Positions 1 through 8,978 of a stretch of 64,000 nucleotides of DNA are shown piece after piece. How positions within the stretch are numbered: the stretch's first letter is position 1; each line of letters begins with the position of its first letter. The position numbers and the translations under genes are program-made. Below the pieces are notes generated by a model. That model saw only the letters and a list, made by a program, of their open reading frames with translations, ran no database searches and was not told the DNA's origin. Source of the stretch: Pseudoclavibacter sp. CFCC 11306 (lineage in GTDB: Bacteria; Actinomycetota; Actinomycetes; Actinomycetales; Microbacteriaceae); contig NZ_WBKF01000001.1 in assembly GCF_008831235.1 (NCBI RefSeq), positions 434,001 through 498,000 of the forward strand. Direction: 5' to 3'.

Positions 1-215
1 CCACGCTGGGCGCCGACGACTTCGGCTTCAGCGACACCCGCGCCGCAGCCCGCCGCTACTTCAAGATCGACGCTGAGTCGATCGTGGTGCGCATGCTGCA
101 GCAGCTCGCCGAACAGGGCGTCGTCAGCCGACAGGCCGCGACCGAGGCCATCACTCGCTACGACCTGCTGAACATCCCGTCACCCGAGATCGAGGCTGAA
201 TCAGCGCATGAGTGA
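1..215 (+). CDS. aceE: Pyruvate dehydrogenase E1 component, C-terminal end (partial)
   Basis: Reading from base 3, about 70 residues are visible, ending at the TGA at 213-215. They include the stretch RRYFKIDAESIVVRMLQQLA followed by EQGVV, which resembles the extreme C-terminus of homodimeric (AceE-type) pyruvate dehydrogenase E1. E1 carries out the thiamine-diphosphate-dependent decarboxylation of pyruvate that feeds acetyl-CoA to the fatty-acid genes downstream. The 5' part lies outside the window, so the call rests on the tail and on the context: aceE, then a PucR regulator, then fabD, is a familiar actinobacterial order. The stop overlaps the next start by 8 bases. Confidence 0.8.
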   Translation, partial: TLGADDFGFSDTRAAARRYFKIDAESIVVRMLQQLAEQGVVSRQAATEAITRYDLLNIPSPEIEAESAHE

Positions 216-1473
216 TCACACCGCCGCGGGCGGTGGCAGTCGGGCCAGCGATCGTTCACAGACGCTGACCCGACTGCGCTCAGTGAGCGGCGAGATGGCG
301 ACGGCCACGCTGCAGCGTCTCGACGAAACCCTGCCCTGGTACGCTGCGCTGCCGCCCGCCCGGCGCTCGGCGATCGGTCTGGTCGCCCAGTCTGGCATCC
401 AGTCGTTCATTAACTGGTTCGCCAGTCGCGGCCTCCCGAGCGACTCCGGCACCGCCGAGAGCGAGCCGACGTCGGCCGCCGAGGCATCGCATCCTCATAC
501 GGATGCGTGGGTCGCGGCCGACATCTTCGGCAACGCCCCGAGAGAGCTGATTCGGTCGGTCTCGCTGCAGCAGACGCTGCAACTGGTGCAGGTCGTGATC
601 TCGGTCGTGCAGGAGCAGTTCACCTCGGACGACCCCGAGCTGCGACTCGCCTTTCTCACTTACTCGCGCGATGTGGCCTTCGCCGCCGCAGATGTGTATG
701 CGAAGGCGGCCGAGGCGCGTGGGCAGTGGGACGACCGCCTGGAGGCACTGGTGGTCGACTCGGTGCTGAACGGTGAGTCGGCCGATGAGCTGCCCAGTCG
801 CGTGGCCGCACTCGGCTGGCAGGCCGTCGGAGAGGTCAACGCCGTGATCGCCTCGGTGCATGGCGTTCCCGATCTCGACCAGCTGCGCCGTCAGGCCCGT
901 CAGCTCGGCGCAGAGCTGCTTGTGGGCGTGCAGGCAGATCGGCTCGTTCTGGTGCTCGCTGAATCAGAGCACGAAGAGGGTGTGGAACGTTCGGCGGCCT
1001 TCTCAGTGCAGCGGGTCGTCAGCGGTCTGATGTCGCACTTCAGCGACGGCCCGATCGTCATCGGCCCGCCTGTTCCCACGGTGCTCGAGGCGAGCACCTC
1101 GGCCCAGGCAGCCCAGGCCGGCTTCACTGCGGTCGCCGGCTGGCAGTCGGCACCGCGGCCCACGCTCGCCGACGACGTGCTGCCCGAGCGTGCGCTTGCC
1201 GGCGACCCCTTGGCACGCGTCACGCTGATTCAGCGCGCATATCTGCCTCTGGTGCAGCAGACCACCGACCTGCTCGGCACGCTGCGCGCCTATCTCGAGA
1301 GCGGTCGTTCGCTCGAGGGCACGGCTCGGGCTCTCTATGTGCACCCCAACACGGTGCGCTATCGGCTGCGTCGCATCGCAGAGGTGGTCGGTTGGGATCC
1401 GACCGAGCCACGCGACGCGCTCATTCTGCAGACGGCGCTGATTCTCGGTGCCATCAACGACACGCATGAGTGA
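208..1473 (+). CDS. fasR: PucR-family transcriptional regulator, FasR-like
   Basis: 421 residues. The C-terminal part (about residues 350-400) holds a PucR-type helix-turn-helix, including GTARALYVHPNTVRYRLRRI; the N-terminal two thirds is the variable sensory region of the family. In Streptomyces coelicolor a PucR-type protein encoded just upstream of fabD (FasR) activates the fabD-fabH-acpP-fabF operon, and the position here is the same. The start ATG lies inside the last codons of aceE, implying translational coupling. That it controls the fab genes is inferred from synteny; the ligand is not evident from the sequence. Confidence 0.85.
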   Translation: MSDHTAAGGGSRASDRSQTLTRLRSVSGEMATATLQRLDETLPWYAALPPARRSAIGLVAQSGIQSFINWFASRGLPSDSGTAESEPTSAAEASHPHTDAWVAADIFGNAPRELIRSVSLQQTLQLVQVVISVVQEQFTSDDPELRLAFLTYSRDVAFAAADVYAKAAEARGQWDDRLEALVVDSVLNGESADELPSRVAALGWQAVGEVNAVIASVHGVPDLDQLRRQARQLGAELLVGVQADRLVLVLAESEHEEGVERSAAFSVQRVVSGLMSHFSDGPIVIGPPVPTVLEASTSAQAAQAGFTAVAGWQSAPRPTLADDVLPERALAGDPLARVTLIQRAYLPLVQQTTDLLGTLRAYLESGRSLEGTARALYVHPNTVRYRLRRIAEVVGWDPTEPRDALILQTALILGAINDTHE

Positions 1474-1569
1474 TTGCGGCCGTTTATCGGTTCCTGCTAA
1501 AGGGATCCAAGTGATTTCGTGCGGATTCTCCACACAATACTGGGGCCTGTGTCGACAAGGATGGAGACG
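1474..1569 (+). promoter_or_regulatory. Probable fab operon promoter/leader region
   Basis: A 96-base gap between the regulator stop and fabD. It is more AT-rich than its surroundings and contains a weak -10-like AATACT at 1536-1541, followed by AAGGA (1558-1562) as ribosome binding site for fabD. In Streptomyces FasR binds just upstream of fabD, so this is the expected operator location. No clear palindrome was recognised. Confidence 0.4.
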
Positions 1570-2508
1570 ATGATTCTTCTCGCCTGCCCTGGACAGGGCT
1601 CACAGAAGCCCGGCTTTCTGACGCCGTGGCTTGAACGTCCCGAACTCCGCGAACTGGCCGAGCAGCTCTCGACGGCCACCGGCATCGATCTGGTCGAGGC
1701 CGGCACCGTCTCTGACGCCGACACGATTCGTGACACCGCGATCGCACAGCCGCTCATCGTGGCAGCCGGTCTGATCAGTGCTCAGGCACTCACAGCCGAG
1801 CTTTCCGCTCGCGGTGTCGACTCGGCACCGTTCGGCTACGCGGGGCACTCCGTCGGCGAGATCACCGCCGCAGCTCTGGCTGGTGTGTTCACGGCTGAGA
1901 CCGCCGCTCGCTTCGTGCGCGAACGCAGCCAGGCGATGGCACAGGCCGCGGCGGCGACGCCGACCACCATGGCAGCCGTGATCGGCGGCGACCGCACCGA
2001 GGTGCTCGCCCGTCTCGACGCGCTCGGCCTGACCGCCGCGAACTTCAACAGCGCAGCCCAGCTGGTCGCCGCCGGTGCGGTGGACGCTGTGGCCAAGCTG
2101 GTCGAGGAGCCCCCGGCTCGTGCCCGAGTGATTCCGCTCTCGGTGGCGGGCGCCTTCCACACCACCTACATGCAGCCGGCCCGCGAGCACCTGCTCGGCC
2201 TGCGCGACACCTTCGGCACCAGCGACCCCACCGGGCCACTGTGGACCAACGCCGATGGCACGGTCGTGCCTGACGGTCAGCGCTACCTCGATCTGCTCAT
2301 CAGTCAGGTCGCCTCGCCCGTGCACTGGGACGCCGACCAGGCCTCGTTCGTCGAGCACGGCGTCACCGCCATGGTCGAGCTGCTCCCCGGCGGCACCCTC
2401 GTCGGACTGGCCAAACGCGAACTGCGTGGGCTGCCGAGCAAGGCGATCGTGACCCCCGACGATCTGGCACCAGCAGCCGACCTGATCGCCGACCACCTCG
2501 ACGACTGA
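1570..2508 (+). CDS. fabD: Malonyl-CoA:ACP transacylase
   Basis: 312 residues from the ATG at 1570. That start gives the family N-terminus MILLACPGQGSQ and has AAGGA eight bases upstream; an in-frame ATG at 1561 is possible but less well placed. The nucleophile elbow GHSVGE puts the catalytic serine at residue 94, and a downstream AFHTTYM carries the catalytic histidine. FabD transfers malonyl from CoA to the acyl carrier protein for chain elongation in the cytoplasm. It is the first gene of a compact fabD-fabH-acpP-fabF cluster, the usual actinobacterial type II synthase. Confidence 0.95.
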   Translation: MILLACPGQGSQKPGFLTPWLERPELRELAEQLSTATGIDLVEAGTVSDADTIRDTAIAQPLIVAAGLISAQALTAELSARGVDSAPFGYAGHSVGEITAAALAGVFTAETAARFVRERSQAMAQAAAATPTTMAAVIGGDRTEVLARLDALGLTAANFNSAAQLVAAGAVDAVAKLVEEPPARARVIPLSVAGAFHTTYMQPAREHLLGLRDTFGTSDPTGPLWTNADGTVVPDGQRYLDLLISQVASPVHWDADQASFVEHGVTAMVELLPGGTLVGLAKRELRGLPSKAIVTPDDLAPAADLIADHLDD

Positions 2509-2546
2509 TCATCGCAACCGCAGAACACGAAGTGAGGAACACGGCA

Positions 2547-3596
2547 TTGAGCACAGTCATGCGCACCGCTGAAGGAGCCAAGTACGCTCGCATCCGCGGC
2601 ATCGGAGCAGCTCGAGGCGACCAGGTCGTCACGAACGACGATCTCGTCGAGGCCATCGAGTCGTCGGACGAGTGGATCCGCCAGCGCACCGGCATCATCG
2701 ACCGTCGCCGCGCCTCGGCCCAGGTCACCCTGAGCGATCTCACGCTTGCTGCTTCGAAGCAGGCCATCGAGCACGCAGGCATCGACCCGACCGAGATTGA
2801 CGCCGTCATCGTCGCCACGGTGACACACCCGTATCAGACCCCGTCGCTGGCAGCCTGGCTCGCCGATCAGATCGGCTCGACGCCGGCCGCCGCCTACGAC
2901 ATCTCGGCCGCGTGCGCCGGCTACTGCTACGGCATCGGCCAGGCTGACGCGCTGGTGCGCAGCGGCCTCGCGCACAACGTGCTCGTCGTCGGCGCAGAGA
3001 AGCTCAGCGACGTCATCGATCCGACCGACCGTTCCATCTCGTTCCTGCTCGGCGACGGCGCAGGCGCTGCAGTGGTCGGCCCCAGCGAGACTCCAGGCAT
3101 CTCGCCGACGGTCTGGGGCTCGGACGGTTCGCATTGGAAGACCATCCACATGACGAACTCGCTGCTCGAGTACCGCGACGGCGTCGCGTACGGCGAGGCC
3201 ACCGGCTTCGGCGAGCATGACGGCGAACAGATCAACCGCTGGCCGACGCTGCGCCAAGAGGGGCGAACGGTGTTCCGCTGGGCGGTCTGGGACATGGCGA
3301 AGATCGCCCGGCAGGCCATTGAGGCGGCAGGTCTCACCCCTGATGACATCGACGTCTTCATTCCCCACCAGGCGAACATGCGTATCATCGATGAGTTCGC
3401 CAAACAGCTGAAGCTGCCCGAGAACGTGGTGATCGCGCGCGACATCGCACACAGCGGCAACACCTCCGCGGCCTCGATTCCGATCGCGACTCGTGCGCTG
3501 ATCGATGCCGGCGAGGTCAAGACCGGCGACCTTGCGCTCGAGATCGGCTTCGGCGCTGGGCTCGTCTACGGCGCACAGGTCGTGGCGCTCCCCTAG
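2547..3596 (+). CDS. fabH: Beta-ketoacyl-ACP synthase III
   Basis: 349 residues. The chosen start is TTG at 2547, because GAGGA lies eight bases upstream (2534-2538); GTG 2532 and ATG 2559 are alternatives. The Cys-His-Asn triad of condensing enzyme III is complete: Cys123 in ISAACAGYCYG, His274 in FIPHQANMRI and Asn305 in AHSGNTSAAS. FabH condenses an acyl-CoA primer with malonyl-ACP; in actinobacteria it commonly accepts branched primers, giving iso and anteiso fatty acids. It follows fabD after 38 bases. Confidence 0.95.
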   Translation: MSTVMRTAEGAKYARIRGIGAARGDQVVTNDDLVEAIESSDEWIRQRTGIIDRRRASAQVTLSDLTLAASKQAIEHAGIDPTEIDAVIVATVTHPYQTPSLAAWLADQIGSTPAAAYDISAACAGYCYGIGQADALVRSGLAHNVLVVGAEKLSDVIDPTDRSISFLLGDGAGAAVVGPSETPGISPTVWGSDGSHWKTIHMTNSLLEYRDGVAYGEATGFGEHDGEQINRWPTLRQEGRTVFRWAVWDMAKIARQAIEAAGLTPDDIDVFIPHQANMRIIDEFAKQLKLPENVVIARDIAHSGNTSAASIPIATRALIDAGEVKTGDLALEIGFGAGLVYGAQVVALP

Positions 3597-3664
3597 TCTC
3601 AAACGGCGACATTCGCATCGCGGCAGCCCGACCGGGCTTTCGTCACACACAGAAGGAGAAGAAA

Positions 3665-3913
3665 ATGGCACACACTCAGGATGAGGTTCTCAAGGGCCTG
3701 GCCGAGCTGATCAACGAGGAGACCGGTGTTCCCGCCGAGAACGTCGAGATGGGCAAGTCGTTCACCGACGACCTCGACATCGACTCGATCTCGCTGACCA
3801 CCATCGTCGTGAACGCCGAGGACAAGTTCGGCGTGAAGATTCCCGACGAAGAGATCGAGAACCTGAAGACCGTCGGCGACGCCGTCACCTTCATCGTCAA
3901 CGCCAGCAAGTAG
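3665..3913 (+). CDS. acpP: Acyl carrier protein
   Basis: 82 acidic residues with the 4'-phosphopantetheine attachment motif DSIS; the modified serine is residue 41. AAGGAGAAGAAA immediately before the ATG is the strongest Shine-Dalgarno in the cluster, as expected for the most abundant protein of the pathway. AcpP carries growing acyl chains between FabD, FabH, FabF and the reductases, which are encoded elsewhere. It is separated from fabF by an unusually long, hairpin-rich spacer. Confidence 0.97.
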   Translation: MAHTQDEVLKGLAELINEETGVPAENVEMGKSFTDDLDIDSISLTTIVVNAEDKFGVKIPDEEIENLKTVGDAVTFIVNASK

Positions 3914-3967
3914 GCTCGGCTGACGCCGGCCGTCACCAAAGGTGCACGGCCCCCCACTCGCGGCGCC

Positions 3968-4067
3968 GGCGACGCGCATCCACATCTGGACGCGTCGCCG
4001 CGCCCGCCGCCCGACGGCAGCGTCACAAACGCCCGTCAGAGATATTGGCGCCGACACGATCGGCGCC
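3968..4067 (+). terminator. Two GC-rich hairpins in the acpP-fabF spacer
   Basis: The 189-base spacer holds two perfect inverted repeats: GGCGACGCG (3968-3976) with CGCGTCGCC (3991-3999), and GGCGCCGA (4047-4054) with TCGGCGCC (4060-4067). Neither is followed by a U-run. They could act as a partial terminator or an mRNA processing and stability element that lets acpP transcript exceed fabF transcript; that role is inference. Confidence 0.4.
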
Positions 4068-4102
4068 GTTCCCCCAAGAGACATCTGAGACACGGAGAGA
4101 CC

Positions 4103-5344
4103 ATGAAGAAGAAGATCGTCGTCACAGGCATGGGCACGACCAATCCGCTCGGCGGAGACGTCGCCTCGACCTGGCAGGCGCTGCTCAACGGTGAATCCGG
4201 AGTCTCGACGATCGACCAGCCCTGGGTCGAGAAGTATGATCTGCCGGTGCGCTTCGCCGGTCAGGCCAAAGTGCGCCCCGCAGAGGTGCTCACCCCTGTC
4301 GAGGTCAAACGCAACGACCCGTCGACGCAGCTTGCGATCGTCGCGGCGCGCGAGGCCTGGCAGGATGCCGGCGCGCCCGAGGTCGATCCGACCCGTTTGG
4401 GCGTCGACTTCGCCACCGGCATCGGCGGCGTGTGGACGCTCTTCGACTCCTATGACGCGCTGCGGGAGCGCGGCCCTCGCCGCGTCATGCCGCTGACCGT
4501 GCCGATGCTGATGGCGAACGCCTCAGCCGCGGCCATCTCACTGGAGTTCCAGGCGCAGGCCTTCGCTCGCACCGTGCTCTCCGCATGCGCATCGTCGGTC
4601 GAGTCGATCGTCAACGCCTACGACCATCTTCAGCAGGGCTACGCCGATGTGGTCATCGCCGGCGGCACCGAGTCGACCATCCACCCGCTGCCGCTCGCCG
4701 CGTTCGCGTCGATGCGCGCGCTGAGCAAGAGCAATGACGACCCGCAGCACGCGTCACGCCCGCTCGACGTGAACCGCAACGGCTTCGTCATGGGCGAGGG
4801 CGCCGCGGTGCTCGTGCTCGAGAGCGAAGAGCACGCCCTGGCTCGCGGCGCGCACATCTATGCCGAGATCACCGGCGGCGCAGTCACAGCTGACTCGTAC
4901 CACATCACTTCACCCGACCCCGAGGGCCTCGGCGCCGCTCGTGCCGTGCGGGCGACTCTGGAGAACTCGGGCGAGACTCCTGAGAGCGTCAGCCACATCA
5001 ACCTGCACGCGACCTCGACGCCGGTCGGCGACCCCGCCGAGTACAAAGCGCTGCACGCTGTGCTGGGCGATGCGCTCGACAGCATCCCGGTCGCCGCGAC
5101 CAAGGGCAACACAGGGCACCTGCTCGGCGGCACCGGTGCGCTCGAGACGGTCTTCACCGTCAAGGCGGTGCAGGATCGGGTTACTCCCCCGCTGATCAAC
5201 CTCGACCAGCAGGATCCCGAGACGCCGTTCTTCGCACCGACCGGAGCACCCCATCAGCTGCCTGACGAGGGCCAGCTCTTCGCGATCTCGAACTCATTCG
5301 GGTTCGGCGGGCACAACGCCGTCGTCGGTGTGCGCAGCGTCTGA
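4103..5344 (+). CDS. fabF: Beta-ketoacyl-ACP synthase II
   Basis: 413 residues, normal KAS II length. Catalytic Cys162 lies in VLSACASSVESIV; the two histidines lie in NLHATSTPVGD and KGNTGHLLGGTGALE. The first replaces the common NAHGTST by NLHATST. FabF elongates acyl-ACP with malonyl-ACP by decarboxylative Claisen condensation. GGAGAG lies just before the ATG. It closes the fab cluster, whose enoyl and ketoacyl reductases are not in this window. Confidence 0.95.
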   Translation: MKKKIVVTGMGTTNPLGGDVASTWQALLNGESGVSTIDQPWVEKYDLPVRFAGQAKVRPAEVLTPVEVKRNDPSTQLAIVAAREAWQDAGAPEVDPTRLGVDFATGIGGVWTLFDSYDALRERGPRRVMPLTVPMLMANASAAAISLEFQAQAFARTVLSACASSVESIVNAYDHLQQGYADVVIAGGTESTIHPLPLAAFASMRALSKSNDDPQHASRPLDVNRNGFVMGEGAAVLVLESEEHALARGAHIYAEITGGAVTADSYHITSPDPEGLGAARAVRATLENSGETPESVSHINLHATSTPVGDPAEYKALHAVLGDALDSIPVAATKGNTGHLLGGTGALETVFTVKAVQDRVTPPLINLDQQDPETPFFAPTGAPHQLPDEGQLFAISNSFGFGGHNAVVGVRSV

Positions 5345-5465
5345 TCGCGCGTGCGAGAAGCACCGGGCGGCCCTGCGCCGTCACCGGTCTGTGTACTGAC
5401 ACCCTGCGCCTGAGCAGGAACGCCGCACTCACCCGGTATCATTGACTGCTGGATGAGGAGGAGAC

Positions 5466-6014
5466 ATGGTCGTACGCTTCGGCATCCTCGGCATCCTTGC
5501 TGAGTCGCCCTGCTATGGCACGCAGCTGCGCAGCGAACTGCTGCGCCGCACGGCAGGTCTCATGGACGTCAATGCCGGCCAGATCTACTCGACTCTGGAA
5601 CGGCTCGGCCGCGACAAACTCGTGCAGCAGTTCGGCGCACCCCAGAACGGCCGGGTGCTTTACGAACCCACCGACGCCGGGCGTGAGGTCTTCGATCGAT
5701 GGCTTGAGTCGGTGGACGACGGGGCGTCGGCGCTCGACACCATTCGGAAAGTGTCACTTGCGCTCTCTCTGCCCTCGGTCGACGGCAAAGCCGTCGCCGA
5801 ACGGCATCTCGAGGCCTGTCTGCAGCGCTCGACCGCCCCGCTTGAAGGTCTGCCAGAACCGATCACCAGCATGGTCTGGCTTGGGTATCACAGCATGCTC
5901 AACGCCGAGACGAACTGGCTGCGCCAGGTCATTCAGCAGGCGGCACGCACGCCGACGGCGTTCCCGATCGACCAGGAGCGCCCGCGGCGGGGTCGTCCGC
6001 CCAAACGCGCCTGA
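5466..6014 (+). CDS. PadR-family transcriptional regulator
   Basis: 182 residues. The N-terminal winged helix shows the PadR pattern: GILGILAESPCYGTQL, then NAGQIYSTLERLGRDKLV, then a beta-wing ending YEPTDAGREVFDRWL. A C-terminal helical dimerisation region ends in a basic GRPPK tail. GAGGAGGAG precedes the ATG and a TATCAT -10-like box lies at 5437-5442, so it appears to be transcribed on its own. PadR proteins usually repress transporter or detoxification genes; no obvious target gene is adjacent. Confidence 0.88.
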   Translation: MVVRFGILGILAESPCYGTQLRSELLRRTAGLMDVNAGQIYSTLERLGRDKLVQQFGAPQNGRVLYEPTDAGREVFDRWLESVDDGASALDTIRKVSLALSLPSVDGKAVAERHLEACLQRSTAPLEGLPEPITSMVWLGYHSMLNAETNWLRQVIQQAARTPTAFPIDQERPRRGRPPKRA

Positions 6015-6035
6015 ACCCGGGCAGTCGTTGCGTCA

Positions 6036-6446
6036 TCAGTCATCAGTGCGATAGTTCGCGAACTCTGTGAGATCTGACCAGTTCGGCCAGGTCGTCTCCC
6101 AGAGCCGGGTGATGAGCCCCGCCCGCATCGCTGCGATGAACACCACCTCGATACGAGTGGCAGGCTCATCAGGACGGGACGTAGTGATCCAGAGGCGCCC
6201 GGCGACACGGTCTGCCGCGTCACACCATGCCGACTCGTCGTATTCGATCTGATACTGCACGTCGGTCGCGTACACCTTGCGGTGCTCTGTGACGAATGAC
6301 TCATAGCTCTGCACCATGCCGTTGGAGAAGAGCTCGAAATCGGCGGCGTAGTAGTGCCCGATGAGTTCGGCGTTCTTCGCGACTACGACTTCGGCGAACA
6401 TGTCTCGAATGCGCTGTACCGACGTGAGTGAACCATCTGCTGTCAT
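6036..6446 (-). CDS. SnoaL/NTF2-like domain protein
   Basis: 136 residues from the ATG at 6446, chosen because AGAGAGG lies six bases upstream; longer starts at 6464 or 6560 lack a convincing site. The sequence looks like a single NTF2-like cone fold: a helix containing RIRDMFAEVVVAKN, then HYYAADFELFSNG, and a strand-rich C-terminus ending ETTWPNWSDL. Such proteins are small cytoplasmic isomerases or ligand binders, and no function can be assigned. It is divergent from the hydrolase gene at 6553 and converges on padR. Confidence 0.6.
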   Translation of the reverse strand: MTADGSLTSVQRIRDMFAEVVVAKNAELIGHYYAADFELFSNGMVQSYESFVTEHRKVYATDVQYQIEYDESAWCDAADRVAGRLWITTSRPDEPATRIEVVFIAAMRAGLITRLWETTWPNWSDLTEFANYRTDD

Positions 6447-6552
6447 CGGTTGCCTCTCTGACATGGGATGCCCGTATGCTAACAGCAGATCAGCTTTGGG
6501 GTACCGAGCCGTGCACATCGACGTGCACGCCTGACGCGTTGGGACGGCGACC

Positions 6553-7785
6553 ATGCACACGACATCGATGAAATCCCCTGCCTTCAGCAGAGCCTCCGAC
6601 CGCGACTACGAGATTCGCTGTGTGATCGGCGCAAGCGTCGAACGCGCGGCAGACGTGGGCGAGGTACTGGCGGCTGTGACCGGAGTCAAGGCCTCCGACC
6701 ATGAGGCATGGTTCCTCGCCTGGCATGGTTTGGGCGACCGCGCCTCGCAGATCGCACGGCACGCTGATCAGAACGGGCACTCTGTGAGCGCGGCCGAGGC
6801 GTGGCTGCGTGCTTCAACCTATTTCGGCGTTTCCGTGAACGCGATCAGCGCACTGGCCGACACCTCGCAGCTGGCCCCGACCTTCGCGAAGCAGCTGCAG
6901 GCGTGGGAGTCGTTCATTGCGCGCTGTGGGCATCAGGTCGCGCACCTGCAGATTCCCTACGAGAGCACCACGCTGCCCGGCTGGCTCTTCGAGCCGGACC
7001 CGAGCATCTCGAACGGCGCCACGCTGGTCGCCGTGAACGGCAGCGACGGTTCGCATGCATCCGTCTGGGCGTCATGCACCGCAGCAGCTCTCAGACGCGG
7101 CTATCGCGTGCTCATGTTCGACGGGCCCGGGCAGCAGTCGATGCTGTTCGACGCCGCAACCACGTTTCGACCTGACTGGGAGCATGTGCTCACACCCGTC
7201 TACGAGATGCTCGCGGCGCGTCAGGGCGTGCAACCAGAGCGCATCGGTGTGTACGGCATCAGCCAGGCGGGCTATTGGGTGCCTCGCGCGTTGGCCTTCG
7301 AGCATCGGTTCGCCGCGGCGATCGTCGATCCCGGGGTGGTCTCTGTGGCCGCATCATGGCTCAAACACCTGCCGGCCCATATGGTGAGGCTGCTCGAAGC
7401 CGGTCGCGACGAGAAGTTTGACCAGGAGATGACGATCGGCATGAGGTTCTCGGCTGATACCGCGCGCACCTGGCGTTTTCGGGCCAGGCCCTACGGCACC
7501 TCTGGCTATGCCGAGACAATCCGGGCCGTTCAGACGTACGATCTCACCGAGGTCGCCGGGCAGATTCGCACTCCCCTGCTCATCACGAGCCCGGAGGGCG
7601 AGCAGTTCTGGCCGGGGCAGTCGGCACGGCTCGCAGAGCTCGCGCCTGCCGTCTCGACGCTGATCGACTTCACCGCCGACGAGGGCGCCGATCAGCACTG
7701 TCAGCCTCTTGCCCGCACTCTGACCGCGCAGCGCATGTTCGACTGGCTTGACGAGCAGATGCCGGCCAGGGATTCGCGATCGTAA
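6553..7785 (+). CDS. Alpha/beta hydrolase, FrsA/pseudooxynicotine-hydrolase type
   Basis: 410 residues. A helical N-terminal cap (about 1-130) precedes an alpha/beta hydrolase core. The nucleophile elbow is GISQAG (serine nucleophile), the oxyanion region is VNGSDGS, and DQHCQPL carries the likely catalytic histidine. This architecture matches the FrsA / 2,6-dihydropseudooxynicotine hydrolase group, which cleaves C-C or ester bonds. The substrate is unknown. It is followed after 12 bases by the amidotransferase gene, so the two may be co-transcribed. Confidence 0.8.
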   Translation: MHTTSMKSPAFSRASDRDYEIRCVIGASVERAADVGEVLAAVTGVKASDHEAWFLAWHGLGDRASQIARHADQNGHSVSAAEAWLRASTYFGVSVNAISALADTSQLAPTFAKQLQAWESFIARCGHQVAHLQIPYESTTLPGWLFEPDPSISNGATLVAVNGSDGSHASVWASCTAAALRRGYRVLMFDGPGQQSMLFDAATTFRPDWEHVLTPVYEMLAARQGVQPERIGVYGISQAGYWVPRALAFEHRFAAAIVDPGVVSVAASWLKHLPAHMVRLLEAGRDEKFDQEMTIGMRFSADTARTWRFRARPYGTSGYAETIRAVQTYDLTEVAGQIRTPLLITSPEGEQFWPGQSARLAELAPAVSTLIDFTADEGADQHCQPLARTLTAQRMFDWLDEQMPARDSRS

Positions 7786-7797
7786 TCTGACCGTTCT

Positions 7798-8511
7798 ATG
7801 CTCGCAGGCATGATGCGACGTGCGGTGGCCATTCGACATGTGGCCTTTGAGAACCTGGGAGTCATCGAGCCGGTTCTCCGTGAACGTGGTTGGAACGTCG
7901 AATACGTTGATGCGGGCATCGACGAGATCACGTCTCACGACCTGCTGGCACCGGATTTGGTCGTCGTGCTGGGCGGGCCGATAGGAGTCGCCGACACCGA
8001 TGCCTACCCGTTTCTCGGTGATGAGCAGGCTGCGATATCTGCCCGGCTGCGTGCGGGAAAGCCCCTGATCGGCATCTGTCTCGGGGCTCAGCTGATCGCT
8101 CACGCTCTTGGTGCGTCGGTGACGCCAATGCCGCGCAAAGAGATCGGATACGCGCCGATCGAACTCACGGCGCTGGGTCGCGACTCTGCGCTGCGGCCGC
8201 TGGACGGCATCCCCGTGCTGCACTGGCACGGCGACGAGTTCGCCATTCCGGCAGGGGCCGAGCATCTGGCTGTCTCGCATGCGTGCTCGAATCAGGCTTT
8301 CAGCGTGGGCCGAAACGTGCTCGCTCTGCAGTTTCATCTCGAAGCCGATGCCGCGCAGATAGAGCGCTGGCTGATCGGGCACGCACATGAGCTCGCTGCC
8401 GAGGGGCTCGATCCGCGGTCGATTCGAGCGGATGCCGTGGCAGTCGGGCCTGCATTGGCTGCGGCCGCGAGGGCGGTCGTGGAGACGTGGCTCGACGGGG
8501 CGGCCCGATGA
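7798..8511 (+). CDS. Class I glutamine amidotransferase-like protein
   Basis: 237 residues (start at ATG 7798; ATG 7810 or 7813 also possible). The triad of class I glutaminase domains is present: Cys in GICLGAQL, and His and Glu in QFHLEAD, with the oxyanion strand VVLGGPIG. It resembles the stand-alone GuaA-like GATase1 proteins of unknown acceptor, not a biosynthetic synthase subunit. Its stop overlaps the next ATG as ATGA, so the membrane protein behind it is translationally coupled. Confidence 0.85.
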   Translation: MLAGMMRRAVAIRHVAFENLGVIEPVLRERGWNVEYVDAGIDEITSHDLLAPDLVVVLGGPIGVADTDAYPFLGDEQAAISARLRAGKPLIGICLGAQLIAHALGASVTPMPRKEIGYAPIELTALGRDSALRPLDGIPVLHWHGDEFAIPAGAEHLAVSHACSNQAFSVGRNVLALQFHLEADAAQIERWLIGHAHELAAEGLDPRSIRADAVAVGPALAAAARAVVETWLDGAAR

Positions 8512-8948
8512 ACGGCTCGCCGATCGCTACAAGTCGGACTCTCGCGTTTGTGTGCTTGGCTGGCGGGCTGCTCATCGGAACGGGAATTCTGCTGATCGTA
8601 TTGGGCGCTCCAGCATCGGGCTGGGTCACAGGCGTCGTCGGTATCGTGGCAATCCCTGCGGTCGGTCTGGTGGCCCGAGGGCGAAGATCCCGATCAGACC
8701 CCTCAGCTGCCGGCAATGAAGATATGGAAGAAGACCGACGAACCTCACCGAGGTCGATCTCATGGTATTTGCTGTATCCACTCGTCTGGGCGATACTTCT
8801 GACGCTCTTTGTCGTCTCGAGAGACGGCTACTGGGCAACTACTCTGATGCTCTACGTCGTGGTTTTCGTGGTTGCCGTTCTGATCGCAGTCAGACGAGGA
8901 AAGTCACTGTCGCCCAAGGCGCTGTTTGAGAAAATGGTGCAGTTCTGA
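8508..8948 (+). CDS. Small integral membrane protein, unknown function
   Basis: 146 residues from the ATG at 8508, which overlaps the preceding stop (ATGA). Hydrophobicity suggests four membrane helices: about residues 10-30, 33-52, 85-103 and 108-127. An acidic, charged loop lies between helices 2 and 3 and a basic tail ends in KALFEKMVQF. I do not recognise a family. Coupling to the amidotransferase suggests a shared process that the sequence does not reveal. Confidence 0.7.
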   Translation: MNGSPIATSRTLAFVCLAGGLLIGTGILLIVLGAPASGWVTGVVGIVAIPAVGLVARGRRSRSDPSAAGNEDMEEDRRTSPRSISWYLLYPLVWAILLTLFVVSRDGYWATTLMLYVVVFVVAVLIAVRRGKSLSPKALFEKMVQF

Positions 8949-8978
8949 GCCGACGGTCTGCGTCAGATTCGATGATTG

